Below are positions 53,532 through 62,369 of a stretch of 64,000 bases of DNA, one piece after another (the stretch's first letter is position 1; every line of letters begins with the position of its first letter). Location of the stretch: positions 4,216,001-4,280,000 of the forward strand of contig NZ_JBBKTU010000001.1 in the NCBI RefSeq assembly GCF_037892605.1. The letters run 5' to 3'. The stretch is from Lacibacter sp. H407. GTDB taxonomy: Bacteria; Bacteroidota; Bacteroidia; Chitinophagales; Chitinophagaceae. Position numbers and translations under genes: made by a program. The notes beneath the pieces were generated by a model. The model was not told the origin of the DNA. It was given only the letters and a program-made list of their open reading frames with translations, and made no database searches.

Positions 53532-53667
53532 GAATGTCTTCTTATTTTTTAATGAAGGCGAAGGTAGCAAATGATTGCGGATGCTGATAAAAGTAAAATT
53601 AACAAAGCCTTTCGCCCTCCCCTTTTTTTCAATTGCGTAATTTGCAGCCGGGTACAGAATTTACATT

Positions 53668-54717
53668 ATGAAACAACTTTTACTTTTTGGTTTTCTTTTT
53701 TGTTCAGCACAACTGTTTGCTCAAAAATACAGCGGACAGTGGAGCGGTAGTTTTGATGCAACCGGCGAACCCGGTAACCGCACTGAATATTTTCTTGAAC
53801 TGGAAATAAGCGGCACCAACGTGGAAGGCACTTCTACTACCTATTTTATGATTGAAGGCAAACGCTATTACACAATTTGTAAAGTGGTTGGCACGCTCGA
53901 CCCTAACAGCAAAACCATTGTATCAAAAGAAGTAGCCCGCATAAAAGCCAATACGCCACAATGGTTTAAAGATTGTTTTCAGGAACATGTACTCACCTAT
54001 TATAAAAAAGGTGATACCGAAGAACTGGAAGGCCGTTGGAAAGGTGCAAGTGCGGAAGACAAATGCGGAACAGGCACCACGGTGCTGTCACGTAAACAGT
54101 TGGTGAAAAACATGATCACGAAAACGCCGCCACAAAACAATACGGTTCGTATGAACCCGGCACCCAACAAACCCGCCACGCAAAAACCAACTACAACAAA
54201 TACGCAGAAACCAAATTCAAATAATCAAAACAACAGCACTGCAAAAACACAACCGAAGAAAGAAGAACCGGTGAAGAACCAACCTACGATCACCAAAGTG
54301 GAGAATGAAAAAGAACCGGATACTAAAACGGAAATAAAGCCAACCATTCCTGCACCGAAACTTCCGGGACGATTGGAAAAACGTGAAAGCAAAGTATTTG
54401 AGACTATTGCGATCGATGAAGAAGAAATTACAGTGAACCTGTACGACAATGCAGAAATAGATGGCGATATTATAACAGTGCTGTTCAACGGAGAATTAGT
54501 GGCTTCGCAAAAAACACTCAGCGATAAACCGATCACGATCAAATTGAAAGCCATCCGTGGCCGAGACAATACACTCACCATGTATGCCGAAAATCAGGGA
54601 CGTGTACCTCCCAACACCGCCATCATGCGGGTGCAAAACGGAGAGCAGTATTACAAGGTTTTTTTAAGTGCCGATGATAAAAAGAATGGCAGCGTAGTGT
54701 TTCGATTTAAGAGTTAA
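53668..54717 (+). CDS. Exported hypothetical protein with Pro/Lys-rich linker
   Basis: The 349-residue protein has a signal peptide ending SAQLFAQ. Residues of about 20-150 form a compact beta-rich domain (YSGQWSGSFDATGEPGNRTE, FLELEISGTNVEG) ending in a CGTGT region. A low-complexity linker of about 80 residues, rich in Asn, Thr, Pro and Lys, follows. The C-terminal domain of about 110 residues starts near ESKVFETIAIDEEEITVNLY, with DNAEIDGDIITVLFNG like an exported beta-sandwich. No named family; the domain layout suggests a periplasmic or surface protein. Confidence 0.8.
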   Translation: MKQLLLFGFLFCSAQLFAQKYSGQWSGSFDATGEPGNRTEYFLELEISGTNVEGTSTTYFMIEGKRYYTICKVVGTLDPNSKTIVSKEVARIKANTPQWFKDCFQEHVLTYYKKGDTEELEGRWKGASAEDKCGTGTTVLSRKQLVKNMITKTPPQNNTVRMNPAPNKPATQKPTTTNTQKPNSNNQNNSTAKTQPKKEEPVKNQPTITKVENEKEPDTKTEIKPTIPAPKLPGRLEKRESKVFETIAIDEEEITVNLYDNAEIDGDIITVLFNGELVASQKTLSDKPITIKLKAIRGRDNTLTMYAENQGRVPPNTAIMRVQNGEQYYKVFLSADDKKNGSVVFRFKS

Positions 54718-54780
54718 TTGATGTCTGCTCACCTGAAGAGTGACTTTACATCGCAACTTGAAACAAATTATTTTTTTACA

Positions 54781-54814
54781 AACAAGCCACTGCAAAAGCA
54801 GTGGCTTGTTTTAT
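54781..54814. terminator. Bidirectional terminator
   Basis: AACAAGCCACTGC and GCAGTGGCTTGTT form a 13-pair stem with an AAAA loop, flanked by A-runs and T-runs, between convergent genes. Confidence 0.9.
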
Positions 54815-54856
54815 TACTATATTGTTGTAATAGTATTTGAATACCGATACACCAAT

Positions 54857-55282
54857 TTACTCTTCCCCTTTGATGGCCTCTGCAGTAACTGTTGCCGGCG
54901 CACTAAAATGTTCCCGCACCCTTACGATCATTTGCGGCTCGGTCATTTGTTCCGAGCTGTCAATCGAAAACTCCTTCTGCTTAAACTGCGCATCAGCTTT
55001 TAAATGATTCTGAAATTGCTCCTGTGCATTGCCCGGACCGAAAATGTACAGTTCTTCATATGTCAATAACAGTGTGGCAACTGCTTTGTAATACTTCAGC
55101 AGATCCATTTGCTTTGCCTGGTTCCTTGAATCTTTATCGCCGGAACGATCATTTTTCTCCACCTCAAGTTTATCCTGTACAATGTAATCGCCTTCTTCAT
55201 AATCAGGTGCAGGACGTATGACCACTGCCTGTTGACTGTCGAGATAAACACCTGCCACTCGTTTTTTTTGTTGCTGCTTCAT
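54857..55282 (-). CDS. Hypothetical protein, possibly eRF1-domain-like
   Basis: The 141-residue cytosolic protein begins KKRVAGVYLDSQQAVVIRPA. It has KYYKAVATLLLTYEELYIFG, then GPGNAQEQFQNHLK in the middle and EQMTEPQMIVRVREHF near the end. This order of strand, 'GPG' loop and terminal helix resembles the eRF1 domain 3/host attachment-like fold, but the match is weak. Charged throughout with no membrane segment. No functional context. Confidence 0.7.
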   Translation of the reverse strand: MKQQQKKRVAGVYLDSQQAVVIRPAPDYEEGDYIVQDKLEVEKNDRSGDKDSRNQAKQMDLLKYYKAVATLLLTYEELYIFGPGNAQEQFQNHLKADAQFKQKEFSIDSSEQMTEPQMIVRVREHFSAPATVTAEAIKGEE

Positions 55283-55302
55283 ATAATCGTTGTGCTTTTA
55301 AA

Positions 55303-55488
55303 ATGATTGTATCAAAACCATCCGCAAATATGATTGTTGAATTTCCGGATGGTCAATACGTACCGAAAGTGCCACTGTTTTTACTTCTTTCTGTTACACA
55401 GTTATTGGTATCCATTACAGTATTCACACATTGTGGTAATAATTATGAAGATGCACGGCGTATCGCAGGTAAGGATGAACTAAAATAA
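55303..55488 (+). CDS. Small hypothetical protein, doubtful
   Basis: A 61-residue frame with a central hydrophobic segment (VPLFLLLSVTQLLVSITVF) lies in the gap between two minus-strand genes and ends at a bidirectional hairpin. No ribosome-binding site is clear. A small membrane protein is possible; chance is not excluded. Confidence 0.2.
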   Translation: MIVSKPSANMIVEFPDGQYVPKVPLFLLLSVTQLLVSITVFTHCGNNYEDARRIAGKDELK

Positions 55489-55518
55489 AAAGAGGTAAAC
55501 GCATTGTTTACCTCTTTT
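55488..55518. terminator. Bidirectional terminator
   Basis: AAAAGAGGTAAAC and GTTTACCTCTTTT pair over 13 positions with a five-base loop. On the minus strand it closes the gene ending at 55545. Confidence 0.88.
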
Positions 55519-55544
55519 CACTTCAGTAAAATTTCATTCAATCG

Positions 55545-56009
55545 TTACCTGCCTGTAACTGTATTTTTTTTCGCATGCACAATACCAGCCAGCAAACGGC
55601 CTTGTGGTGCTTCCTTCGAACTGTAATAAAGATAGATGGTACTGTTACTCAATTTCTCTTGCGAATGAAGAATGTCCTTTACTGCTAATGCGATGGCAAA
55701 ATTCTTTCCCTCGCTGTTATCAAACTGCCACTGTTTCAAGGTTTTTTGATCTGCATTTTTAAGTTCCAGTGTGCGGCTTTTTCCGGCCATGCCACAATGA
55801 TAGTACTTCACCTTCAATTCACTGTTGCTGTGCGCTGCAGTCAGTTGGATATTCTTCTTTTCCTTCATTTCCTGATTAAACTGCTGAAGCACCAGTTTGT
55901 TATCAAGATAGATTTCGAACCCCTCTCCGCCCACCGGTGTAACGAATGAGTAAATAAATGAGCTGGCCGCAACCAGCAATACCATTGTTAAAAACTGTTT
56001 CGCTTTCAT
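55545..56009 (-). CDS. Exported hypothetical protein, 154 residues
   Basis: A signal peptide ending SSFIYS is followed by FVTPVGGEGFEIYLDNKLVL, a beta strand pair, a Lys-rich stretch (NQEMKEKKNIQLTAAHSNSE), KYYHCGMAGKSRTLELKN with a single cysteine, and QWQFDNSEGKNFAIALAV. A small exported beta-sandwich is likely. No named family recognised. Confidence 0.75.
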   Translation of the reverse strand: MKAKQFLTMVLLVAASSFIYSFVTPVGGEGFEIYLDNKLVLQQFNQEMKEKKNIQLTAAHSNSELKVKYYHCGMAGKSRTLELKNADQKTLKQWQFDNSEGKNFAIALAVKDILHSQEKLSNSTIYLYYSSKEAPQGRLLAGIVHAKKNTVTGR

Positions 56010-56180
56010 GACTTTACGTTTTATAAAATGATGTAGTTAAATGAACAGTGTAAAGTTGAGGAAGCTTTATGCCTCCTGCTAATCCGTTTGACCAACGGAA
56101 CCTGTTGCTTGATGTAATGCAGAACTGAGTTATTTGGATGAGTTATTTCGATCAAGTAGCTTTATCAAAATTGACAATTC

Positions 56181-57278
56181 ATGAATTGGTACGATGTAAA
56201 AAATATCGATATAATTGATTCACCCGCACTACTGCTGTACAAAGAACGCATCCAACAAAACATCAGCCGTGCAGTGGAAATGATCGGTGATGTAAGTCTG
56301 CTTCGTCCGCATGTAAAAACAAATAAAACTTCAGAAGTATGTGCAATGATGATGGAGGCTGGTATTGCTAAATTCAAATGCGCTACCATTGCTGAAGCAG
56401 AAATGTTGGCCATGCTCAAGGCAAATAACGTGTTGCTGGCATATCAACCAGTTGGGCCAAAAGCAAAACGGTTGTTATCGCTGGTACAGCAATATCCGAA
56501 AACAACATTCGGTTGTGTTACAGACAACATTGAAACATCGAAAGCCTTGTCCGAATTATTTTCTTCCAACAACAAAACCATCCATGTATTCATTGATCTC
56601 AATACCGGTATGAACAGAAGCGGCATCAAACCATCCAATGCGTTTGTTTTGGCAGAACAATTGATCACACTACCCGGTATTCAATTCAAAGGCTTACATG
56701 CATACGATGGACATTTGAGAGATACTGATCTTGAACTACGGCAGCAAAAAAGCAACGTAGCTTTCAATCAAGTACTTGAACTGGCTGCACAAATTGAAAC
56801 GATCATAAATCAACCGATCACAATTGTTGCAGGCGGCTCCCCTACTTTTCCTACACACATAAATCGGCATATTGAGTGCAGCCCCGGCACATTTGTTTAT
56901 TGGGATTGGGGTTACAAGCACCAGGTGCCGGATGAACCGTTTGATTATGCAGCACTCGTTCTAACAAGAGTCATTTCGATTGTTGATGGGCAAACTATCA
57001 CCACCGATCTGGGACACAAATCGGTGGCGGCAGAAAATCCGTTTCCACGTGTTCATTTTTTGAATGCACCTGATGCCACACCTTTTTCACAAAGTGAAGA
57101 GCATTTGGTATTGAAAGTAGCAGACAGCAGTGCCTTCAACGTTGGTGATGTATTGTACGGTGTGCCGGTTCACATTTGTCCAACTGTTGCGTTGTACGAA
57201 AAAGCAGTTGTTGTTGAAAACAACGAAGCGGTTACTACATGGAAGGTGATTGCAAGAGATCGAGCAATAAACGTATAA
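56181..57278 (+). CDS. D-threonine aldolase/D-serine dehydratase-like PLP enzyme
   Basis: The 365-residue protein has the alanine-racemase-type fold III start. The PLP lysine is K46 in RPHVKTNKTSEV. GMNRSGIKP and YDGHLRD follow, and near the C-terminus VHICPTVALYEK supplies the His-x-Cys metal ligands of the D-serine dehydratase-like branch. It would cleave or deaminate D-amino or 3-hydroxy amino acids in the cytosol. It is a single-gene unit. Confidence 0.9.
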   Translation: MNWYDVKNIDIIDSPALLLYKERIQQNISRAVEMIGDVSLLRPHVKTNKTSEVCAMMMEAGIAKFKCATIAEAEMLAMLKANNVLLAYQPVGPKAKRLLSLVQQYPKTTFGCVTDNIETSKALSELFSSNNKTIHVFIDLNTGMNRSGIKPSNAFVLAEQLITLPGIQFKGLHAYDGHLRDTDLELRQQKSNVAFNQVLELAAQIETIINQPITIVAGGSPTFPTHINRHIECSPGTFVYWDWGYKHQVPDEPFDYAALVLTRVISIVDGQTITTDLGHKSVAAENPFPRVHFLNAPDATPFSQSEEHLVLKVADSSAFNVGDVLYGVPVHICPTVALYEKAVVVENNEAVTTWKVIARDRAINV

Positions 57279-57285
57279 AGATCGT

Positions 57286-57314
57286 TTACATTCAAACAAC
57301 AAGTTTGAATGTAA
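57286..57314. terminator. Hairpin between convergent genes
   Basis: TTACATTCAAAC and GTTTGAATGTAA form a 12-pair stem with a five-base loop. It is A+T-rich and has no T-run, so its efficiency as a terminator is uncertain. Confidence 0.5.
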
Positions 57315-57320
57315 TTCGTA

Positions 57321-57716
57321 TTATGCGTAAGCAGGCTTGTTAATCACTTCCAACACTTTCAATTGTTTTAAACCGGCAGGCATTTGCCATACCGCCTCTT
57401 CACCTTCACGGAAACCAATAATTGCTGCAGCCATTGGTGTAAGTACAGATACTTTTTTCTCTTTCATGTCTGCATCCTCCGGCATCACGATCATAAATTC
57501 ATGCGACTTGGATGTTTCAATATCTTCCACTTTCACTTTTGATCCTAACCGAATAGTATTCGGCGGAAACGCATCATCTTTTACAATGATCGCCCGGCCC
57601 ACTTCATATGCGAGGCTCATTTCATCCGCCTGTTTTGTTCCGTGGATATTAACGATCTGCTTTAATTTATTATAGTCCTCTTCGCAAAGAACAACGGGGT
57701 TTCTATCATTATTCAT
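57321..57716 (-). CDS. GreA/Rnk-like transcription elongation factor
   Basis: The ATG at 57716 gives 131 residues; an upstream start adds 13 residues without homology. The C-terminal GreA/GreB FKBP-like domain is clear (IRLGSKVKVEDIETSKSHEF, VSVLTPMAAAIIGFREGEE, PAGLKQLKVLEV). The N-terminal part is too short for the GreA coiled-coil, so it resembles Rnk, which binds RNA polymerase. Its role may be to modulate transcription or nucleoside diphosphate kinase. Confidence 0.9.
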   Translation of the reverse strand: MNNDRNPVVLCEEDYNKLKQIVNIHGTKQADEMSLAYEVGRAIIVKDDAFPPNTIRLGSKVKVEDIETSKSHEFMIVMPEDADMKEKKVSVLTPMAAAIIGFREGEEAVWQMPAGLKQLKVLEVINKPAYA

Positions 57717-58105
57717 GATACAATTATTTAAAAATTTAAAAATGGAAAACTGCACGTAAGAAAATTACCTGAATTCTATTTTATGAAAACAGGCGCACAA
57801 CTGAGAAAGACAAGTTTATATAAACAAGAACGGTGCATTGCTGCAAAGATAGCAGATTGAACAGAAGAAATCCATTTCCGAAAGCATTAGTAATATAGAA
57901 TAACAAACACTTCGCTGTCTTTTAACAAATACTTTATGATAATCACCTCATTTCAAAACGGCTTTATCTAATTACTTGATATATGTCATTGGAAGCCCCT
58001 CTACTACAGCTCTACCTTTGCAATTGTATATAACGGGCAAGCTTTTTATTCACAGAATGTTTTGAGATAAAGCAGGCTTTTCCCATCACTTTAAAAAATA
58101 AAGCA
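57717..58105. other. 389-base intergenic region with two promoter candidates
   Basis: This is the longest gene-free stretch of the window. On the plus strand TTG (57989-57991) and TACCTTTG (58013-58020), 21 bases apart, form a good Bacteroidota promoter for the SDR gene. On the minus strand TATCTTTG (57851-57844) is a -7 candidate for the GreA/Rnk-like gene and would give a leader of about 120 bases. I see no other gene or repeat in it. Confidence 0.6.
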
Positions 58106-58897
58106 ATGAAAAAACTGGAAAACAAAGTAGTACTCATTACCGGTGCCGGTATGGGACTTGGACAGGCAGCAGCAATTGAAGCAGCAAAGAATGGTGCGTT
58201 ACTATCATTGATCGACTATAATGAAAAAGCACTGACAGATGTTAAGGAGCAGATCAAACAAACATTTCCTGAAACAAAAGTGCTTACAGTGGTAGCGGAT
58301 GTTTCAAAAGAAGCAGACGTTAAAAACTATGTTGATGAAACCCTAAAACAATACGGCCGTATTGAGGGCTTTTACAATAACGCAGGTATTGAAGGAAGGC
58401 AGGCTTCACTTACAGAGTATGACGTAGATATTTTCAAAAAAGTAATTGATATTAACCTGATGGGCGTATACTATGGTTTACGTTACATTATTCCTGTGAT
58501 GGTGAAACAGGAGTATGGCCGTATTGTAAACGTAGCATCGGTTGGTGGTATAAGAGGTGTAATGAATCAAACGCCATATGTAGCAACAAAACATGCAGTA
58601 ACCGGTATTACCAAAAACGCAGCATTAGAGTATGGACGCTATAATATTCTTACAAACGCAATTGCGCCGGGTGCTATTCTAACCCCGATGGTGGCAGAAG
58701 CATTTAAACAGATAAACCCCACCGATCCAAAAAAAGCAGAAACTGAGTATGCACAAGCGAACCCAACAAAACGTCTCGGTCTTCCGGAAGAGGTGGCTAA
58801 ACTGGTGAACTTTCTGTTAAGCGACGAAGCATCTTATATTAACGGACAAACGATTGCCATTGATGGAGGCCAGTCGAACAGCTATGGAAATGTGTAA
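58106..58897 (+). CDS. Short-chain dehydrogenase/reductase
   Basis: The 263-residue protein has the classical SDR motifs: TGAGMGLGQ at the N-terminus for cofactor binding, NNAGIEG, the catalytic serine in NVASVGGI, and YVATK with the Tyr-Lys pair. IDGGQS near the end is usual for 3-oxoacyl-ACP reductase and glucose dehydrogenase-like members. Substrate unknown. It has its own promoter and terminator. Confidence 0.95.
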   Translation: MKKLENKVVLITGAGMGLGQAAAIEAAKNGALLSLIDYNEKALTDVKEQIKQTFPETKVLTVVADVSKEADVKNYVDETLKQYGRIEGFYNNAGIEGRQASLTEYDVDIFKKVIDINLMGVYYGLRYIIPVMVKQEYGRIVNVASVGGIRGVMNQTPYVATKHAVTGITKNAALEYGRYNILTNAIAPGAILTPMVAEAFKQINPTDPKKAETEYAQANPTKRLGLPEEVAKLVNFLLSDEASYINGQTIAIDGGQSNSYGNV

Positions 58898-58920
58898 ATA
58901 ATTTGATTGTTTGATTTAAT

Positions 58921-58961
58921 AACAGAAAGCCGTGCATAAATAAATTGCACGGCTTTCTGTT
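58921..58961. terminator. Bidirectional terminator
   Basis: AACAGAAAGCCGTGCA and its complement form a 16-pair stem with a nine-base loop, between the convergent SDR and receptor genes. No long T-run follows. Confidence 0.8.
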
Positions 58962-59013
58962 GCGAAACGATCAACATAGCAACCGCTTTATACAATATGT
59001 TACAACCCTTGCT

Positions 59014-61377
59014 TTACAATTTAAAATTCAACGTTACACTTGGAATAACCGGAAACAAGGATACCTGTCTTGCTTCTACTTCCAATGTACCCTGCAAAGG
59101 ATTGCCTTGCTGATCGTAGTAAATGAAATAAGGATTCTGCCGGCTGTACGCATTGTACACACTAAACACCCATTCTGTTTTCAGCTTGCGGGGTTTCTTT
59201 GGCTGTGGTGTATAAATGGCGGAAAAATCAAGGCGATGATAATCAGGCAGACGATATTGATTAATGCGGCTATACTGCTGCGTTAGTACACCATCCACCA
59301 AAAAGAAACGTTCGGGCAATGTAAATGCATTGCCGCTGCCGAATACAAATACGGCCGAGTATTTCCATTTTTTTGTTTTTTGATAGTTGGCTACGATACT
59401 CAGATCGTGCCGGCGATCAAAACGACCGGGATACTTGTCACCATCATTCAACTCAGCAAAACGGCGCCATGTCCACGATAATGTGTAACCGATCCACCCT
59501 GTAAAATTTCCTCTTGCTTTATTAATATAAAACTCAGCGCCATAACTCCATCCTTTGCCGAATACAAAACTTTCTTCAGGATCACCTATGCCCGGTGTGT
59601 ATCCCTCCTTGTATTCGATCTGGTTGGCCATCGATTTATAATATACCTCGATGGACGTCTCCCACATATTGTCTTTAAAATTTTTAAACAAACCGGCTGC
59701 ATATTGCCAACCGATCTGTGGCTTTACACGAAATGTGCTCGGCACCCAGATATCTGTCGGCAACGTAGTGCCAGCATTACTTACCAGATGAATGAACTGC
59801 AGGTTACGTGTTACGGCAGCCTTAATCGAAGTTTCATCGTTCAATGCATAACGCATCGTTACACGTGGCTCTAATCCTCCATAATTTTTGATGCCCTGCC
59901 CTCTTCCATACACTGTACTGTCGAGTTTATTTCCATTCTCATCTTTTACATAACGGGTGTAAGGACCTACCTGTTGAAAGGTTGTGTAACGAAGCCCGTA
60001 ATTGATCTTGAGATGATCATTCACTTCCCAATCGTCCATTACATAGGCAGCCAGTTCATGTGCAAATTTATTATTGACACTTTGCGGTTCAAATACGATG
60101 TCGCCGCTTTTACCACTGGTTGTTTGCGGATTGAATTTATGGTAAGTATAATTGATCCCGTATTTGATCTGATGACCCGTAACAGGATAATAATCAAAAT
60201 CAATTTTTGCGCTCACATCCCGAATAGCTGATTGCAGATTGATCTCGAAATTATTTTGTGCACCGCCAAACGCAAACTGATAATCGTTCCAAACCAGCGA
60301 TGTGTTAGCGAAGAGTTTGCTGTTGAACACATGATTCCAGCGAACTGTACCGGTTGAATTTCCCCAAGGAATACGTGCTTTGAAACTACGTTCACTGTTG
60401 TTGAACGTAAACACATCACGACCAAAATAACCGCTTGCATACAAGCGATCTTTCTCTGAAAATTTATAATTGAATTTTGTATTGAGATCGTAGAAATAAT
60501 AACCGCTGCCAAAAAACGCACTTTCTTTTTTAATGAATGGCTTGGCAAGGATGTCAACATAAGTACGGCGTGCCGAAACTATAAAAGAAGACTTCTCTTT
60601 TACAACCGGACCTTGAATCGATACTCTTGATGAAATCGTACCAATCCCCCCTTCTACCTGAAACTTTTTGCTGTTGCCTTCTTTCATTGCAATGTCCACC
60701 ACACTGCTGATACGTCCACCATAATTCGAAGGCATGCCGCCTTTAATGAGCGTTACATTTTTTAAAGCATCGCTGTTGAACACCGAAAAGAAACCAAACA
60801 GGTGACCGGGGTTATACACTACTGCATCGTCCAATAAAATTAAATTCTGATCTGGGCCACCACCACGTACATACAAACCACTGTTACCTTCGCCTGCATT
60901 GCGTACGCCCGGTAATAATTGTAATACTTTGATAGGATCTACTTCACCGGCCAATGCAGGAACAGAACGTATCTGGTTCATGCTTAATTCAAATTTTCCC
61001 ATCTGCGCCTCTTTCACATTGATGTCACGCTTGCGTGCATAAATGATCACTTCCTGTGAAATGCTGATGCGTGGAGAAAGGTCAACATTCAGTTGCCGGT
61101 TTTCATTCAACTCAATGAACAGTTCTTTTGCTTCGTACCCTACATGCGATACGACCAATGTATAACTACCTTTTTCAATTGAAATGGAAAAGAATCCGTA
61201 CTGGTTGGAGCTGATGCCTTTTGTGCGGCCTTTGATAGCAACAGTTGCACCAATAATGGTTTCATTACTGGTACTGTCTTTCACGTACCCACTGATGGTG
61301 AATTTATCCTGTGCGGATGCAGATGTTATTGTGAGCACACAGATCAGCAGAGAAATGATAGGTTTCAAATAGTGCAT
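59014..61377 (-). CDS. TonB-dependent receptor with carboxypeptidase-regulatory N-terminal domain
   Basis: The 787-residue protein has a signal peptide ending TSASAQ. The CarboxypepD_reg-like domain (FTISGYVKDSTSNETIIGAT) comes next. The plug domain has VPALAGEVDPIKVLQLLPGV, GNSGLYVRGGGPDQNLILLD and FFSVFNSDALKNVTLIKGGM. The barrel is long and ends VIPSVTLNFKL with a terminal hydrophobic strand. It lacks a SusD partner, so it is not a SusC of a glycan-import pair; the ligand is unknown. Confidence 0.93.
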   Translation of the reverse strand: MHYLKPIISLLICVLTITSASAQDKFTISGYVKDSTSNETIIGATVAIKGRTKGISSNQYGFFSISIEKGSYTLVVSHVGYEAKELFIELNENRQLNVDLSPRISISQEVIIYARKRDINVKEAQMGKFELSMNQIRSVPALAGEVDPIKVLQLLPGVRNAGEGNSGLYVRGGGPDQNLILLDDAVVYNPGHLFGFFSVFNSDALKNVTLIKGGMPSNYGGRISSVVDIAMKEGNSKKFQVEGGIGTISSRVSIQGPVVKEKSSFIVSARRTYVDILAKPFIKKESAFFGSGYYFYDLNTKFNYKFSEKDRLYASGYFGRDVFTFNNSERSFKARIPWGNSTGTVRWNHVFNSKLFANTSLVWNDYQFAFGGAQNNFEINLQSAIRDVSAKIDFDYYPVTGHQIKYGINYTYHKFNPQTTSGKSGDIVFEPQSVNNKFAHELAAYVMDDWEVNDHLKINYGLRYTTFQQVGPYTRYVKDENGNKLDSTVYGRGQGIKNYGGLEPRVTMRYALNDETSIKAAVTRNLQFIHLVSNAGTTLPTDIWVPSTFRVKPQIGWQYAAGLFKNFKDNMWETSIEVYYKSMANQIEYKEGYTPGIGDPEESFVFGKGWSYGAEFYINKARGNFTGWIGYTLSWTWRRFAELNDGDKYPGRFDRRHDLSIVANYQKTKKWKYSAVFVFGSGNAFTLPERFFLVDGVLTQQYSRINQYRLPDYHRLDFSAIYTPQPKKPRKLKTEWVFSVYNAYSRQNPYFIYYDQQGNPLQGTLEVEARQVSLFPVIPSVTLNFKL

Positions 61378-61486
61378 GCGGAAATTTTCCCGGTTTTAGA
61401 AGTGTCTCTCTATTACAAGCTGGCAGCGTTTTTGTTTAGACCAAAAGCCCACCCCATTAATCCTTACGCTTTGTTGCAGGCCGTTT

Positions 61487-61502
61487 CCCCTCCAAGGAGG
61501 GG
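61487..61502. repeat. Dispersed repeat family A, copy 5
   Basis: The palindrome CCCCTCCAAGGAGGGG lies upstream of the TonB-dependent receptor gene, close to a family B run. Confidence 0.65.
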
Positions 61503-61526
61503 ATGAACAGTCTGATATTTTGAATT

Positions 61527-61604
61527 TGAATGAACTAAAAACTATTAACTACAAACTACTGGCTATCGGCTTCCCACTCACCATTCACAACTCCCCACTC
61601 GCCT
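61527..61604. repeat. Dispersed repeat family B, copy 5
   Basis: AACTATTAACTACAAACTACT-like units are followed by CCCACTCACCATTCACAAC and end three bases ahead of the stop codon of the lipoprotein gene. The latter part matches the run at 10852-10886. Confidence 0.5.
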
Positions 61605-61606
61605 TC

Positions 61607-62185
61607 TTAGAACTTCAACGTCTCCTTCACTTCACCGCAGGTCAACATTTTTTTGCCGAAATAAGGATTCATGATACTGTCGGCACTGCTGAGCCAATAC
61701 GCACCTTTATCATTAAACGCCATTGGACAATATTGATAGTAGATAGTTGCTCCTGTTGGTTTGATCACACGTACCATATCATAAAATGCATTCGACACCA
61801 TTTCAAACGATTCACGTTTTTTCTCCAGTTCTTTTTCACCCAACATGCCGCTGATCTCTGCTGCCACATCACCGGGACGTCCATTGATGCTTGAAAAACC
61901 AAGTGTATCAAACTGCTGTACCTCATCCAATTTCAAACTATCCAATAAGTTCTTCAAAACAACAGCTTCTGTATTTATTTTCACCGTATCACTTGCTACA
62001 AACGCATCTTTCAAATTGTAATACGCATTCAACACATTGTTCATCGACTGGTTGAATGGTTCAGTATAAGCATACCCGTTCGCAGCTTTCGGTTCAGTTA
62101 CTTCCGGTTCAGTTGTTTTGTCTTCTTTGTTTTTACAAGCTACTGCTGATAGAATGACGGAGAGGATAAGCAAAGTCTTTTTCAT
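61607..62185 (-). CDS. DUF3347 lipoprotein
   Basis: The 192-residue protein has a lipoprotein signal (LSAVACKNK, Cys at the lipobox). After a Glu/Thr/Pro linker it has a helical DUF3347 domain with YYQYCPMAFNDKGAYWLSS and NPYFGKKMLTCGEVKETL. This domain is often fused to heavy-metal efflux proteins of the CusB type, where the two cysteines and the Met are thought to bind copper; here it is a stand-alone copy. No cus-type genes are near, so a metal role is an inference from the domain. Confidence 0.88.
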   Translation of the reverse strand: MKKTLLILSVILSAVACKNKEDKTTEPEVTEPKAANGYAYTEPFNQSMNNVLNAYYNLKDAFVASDTVKINTEAVVLKNLLDSLKLDEVQQFDTLGFSSINGRPGDVAAEISGMLGEKELEKKRESFEMVSNAFYDMVRVIKPTGATIYYQYCPMAFNDKGAYWLSSADSIMNPYFGKKMLTCGEVKETLKF

Positions 62186-62198
62186 AAAAAAATTTTGG

Positions 62199-62206
62199 CA
62201 AAGATA
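62199..62206 (-). promoter_or_regulatory. Candidate -7 box of the DUF3347 lipoprotein gene
   Basis: TATCTTTG on the minus strand matches TAnnTTTG and lies 13 bases upstream of the ATG at 62185. No clear TTG is seen at -33. Confidence 0.45.
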
Positions 62207-62235
62207 AGACCTGTGAGGTTTGCAGCGAGCTGTTT

Positions 62236-62299
62236 AGGGTTGCCAACCTTTGTGAAGTAGCTGAAATATCGGTCAAACAGTTAAAAGGTTGGCAACCCT
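62236..62299. repeat. 16-bp perfect inverted repeat with 32-base spacer
   Basis: AGGGTTGCCAACCTTT at 62236-62251 and its exact complement at 62284-62299 flank a 32-base spacer. Similar arms are seen as mobile or REP-like elements in Bacteroidota. It lies between two divergent genes and upstream of both promoter candidates. Confidence 0.85.
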
Positions 62300-62309
62300 G
62301 CAAAAGGGC

Positions 62310-62342
62310 TCGTACTTCTTACTTCTAACCCCGTACTTAACC
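62310..62342. repeat. Short family B-like run
   Basis: CGTACTTCTTACTTCTAACC and CCGTACTTAACC units lie directly upstream of the ABC-F promoter candidate. The link to family B is by unit form only. Confidence 0.35.
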
Positions 62343-62343
62343 T

Positions 62344-62351
62344 TATCTTTG
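62344..62351 (+). promoter_or_regulatory. Candidate -7 box of the ABC-F gene
   Basis: TATCTTTG matches TAnnTTTG and lies 19 bases upstream of the ATG at 62370. A start here leaves a leader of only about 13 bases, so an attenuator like those of some resistance-type ABC-F genes is not supported. Confidence 0.5.
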
Positions 62352-62369
62352 CCGCTTATTTTTAAAATT

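Noticed and set aside
62236-62369. Attenuator leader controlling the ABC-F gene
   Set aside because: The inverted repeat lies upstream of the -7 candidate at 62344, so it would not be in the transcript, and the leader is too short for an upstream peptide.
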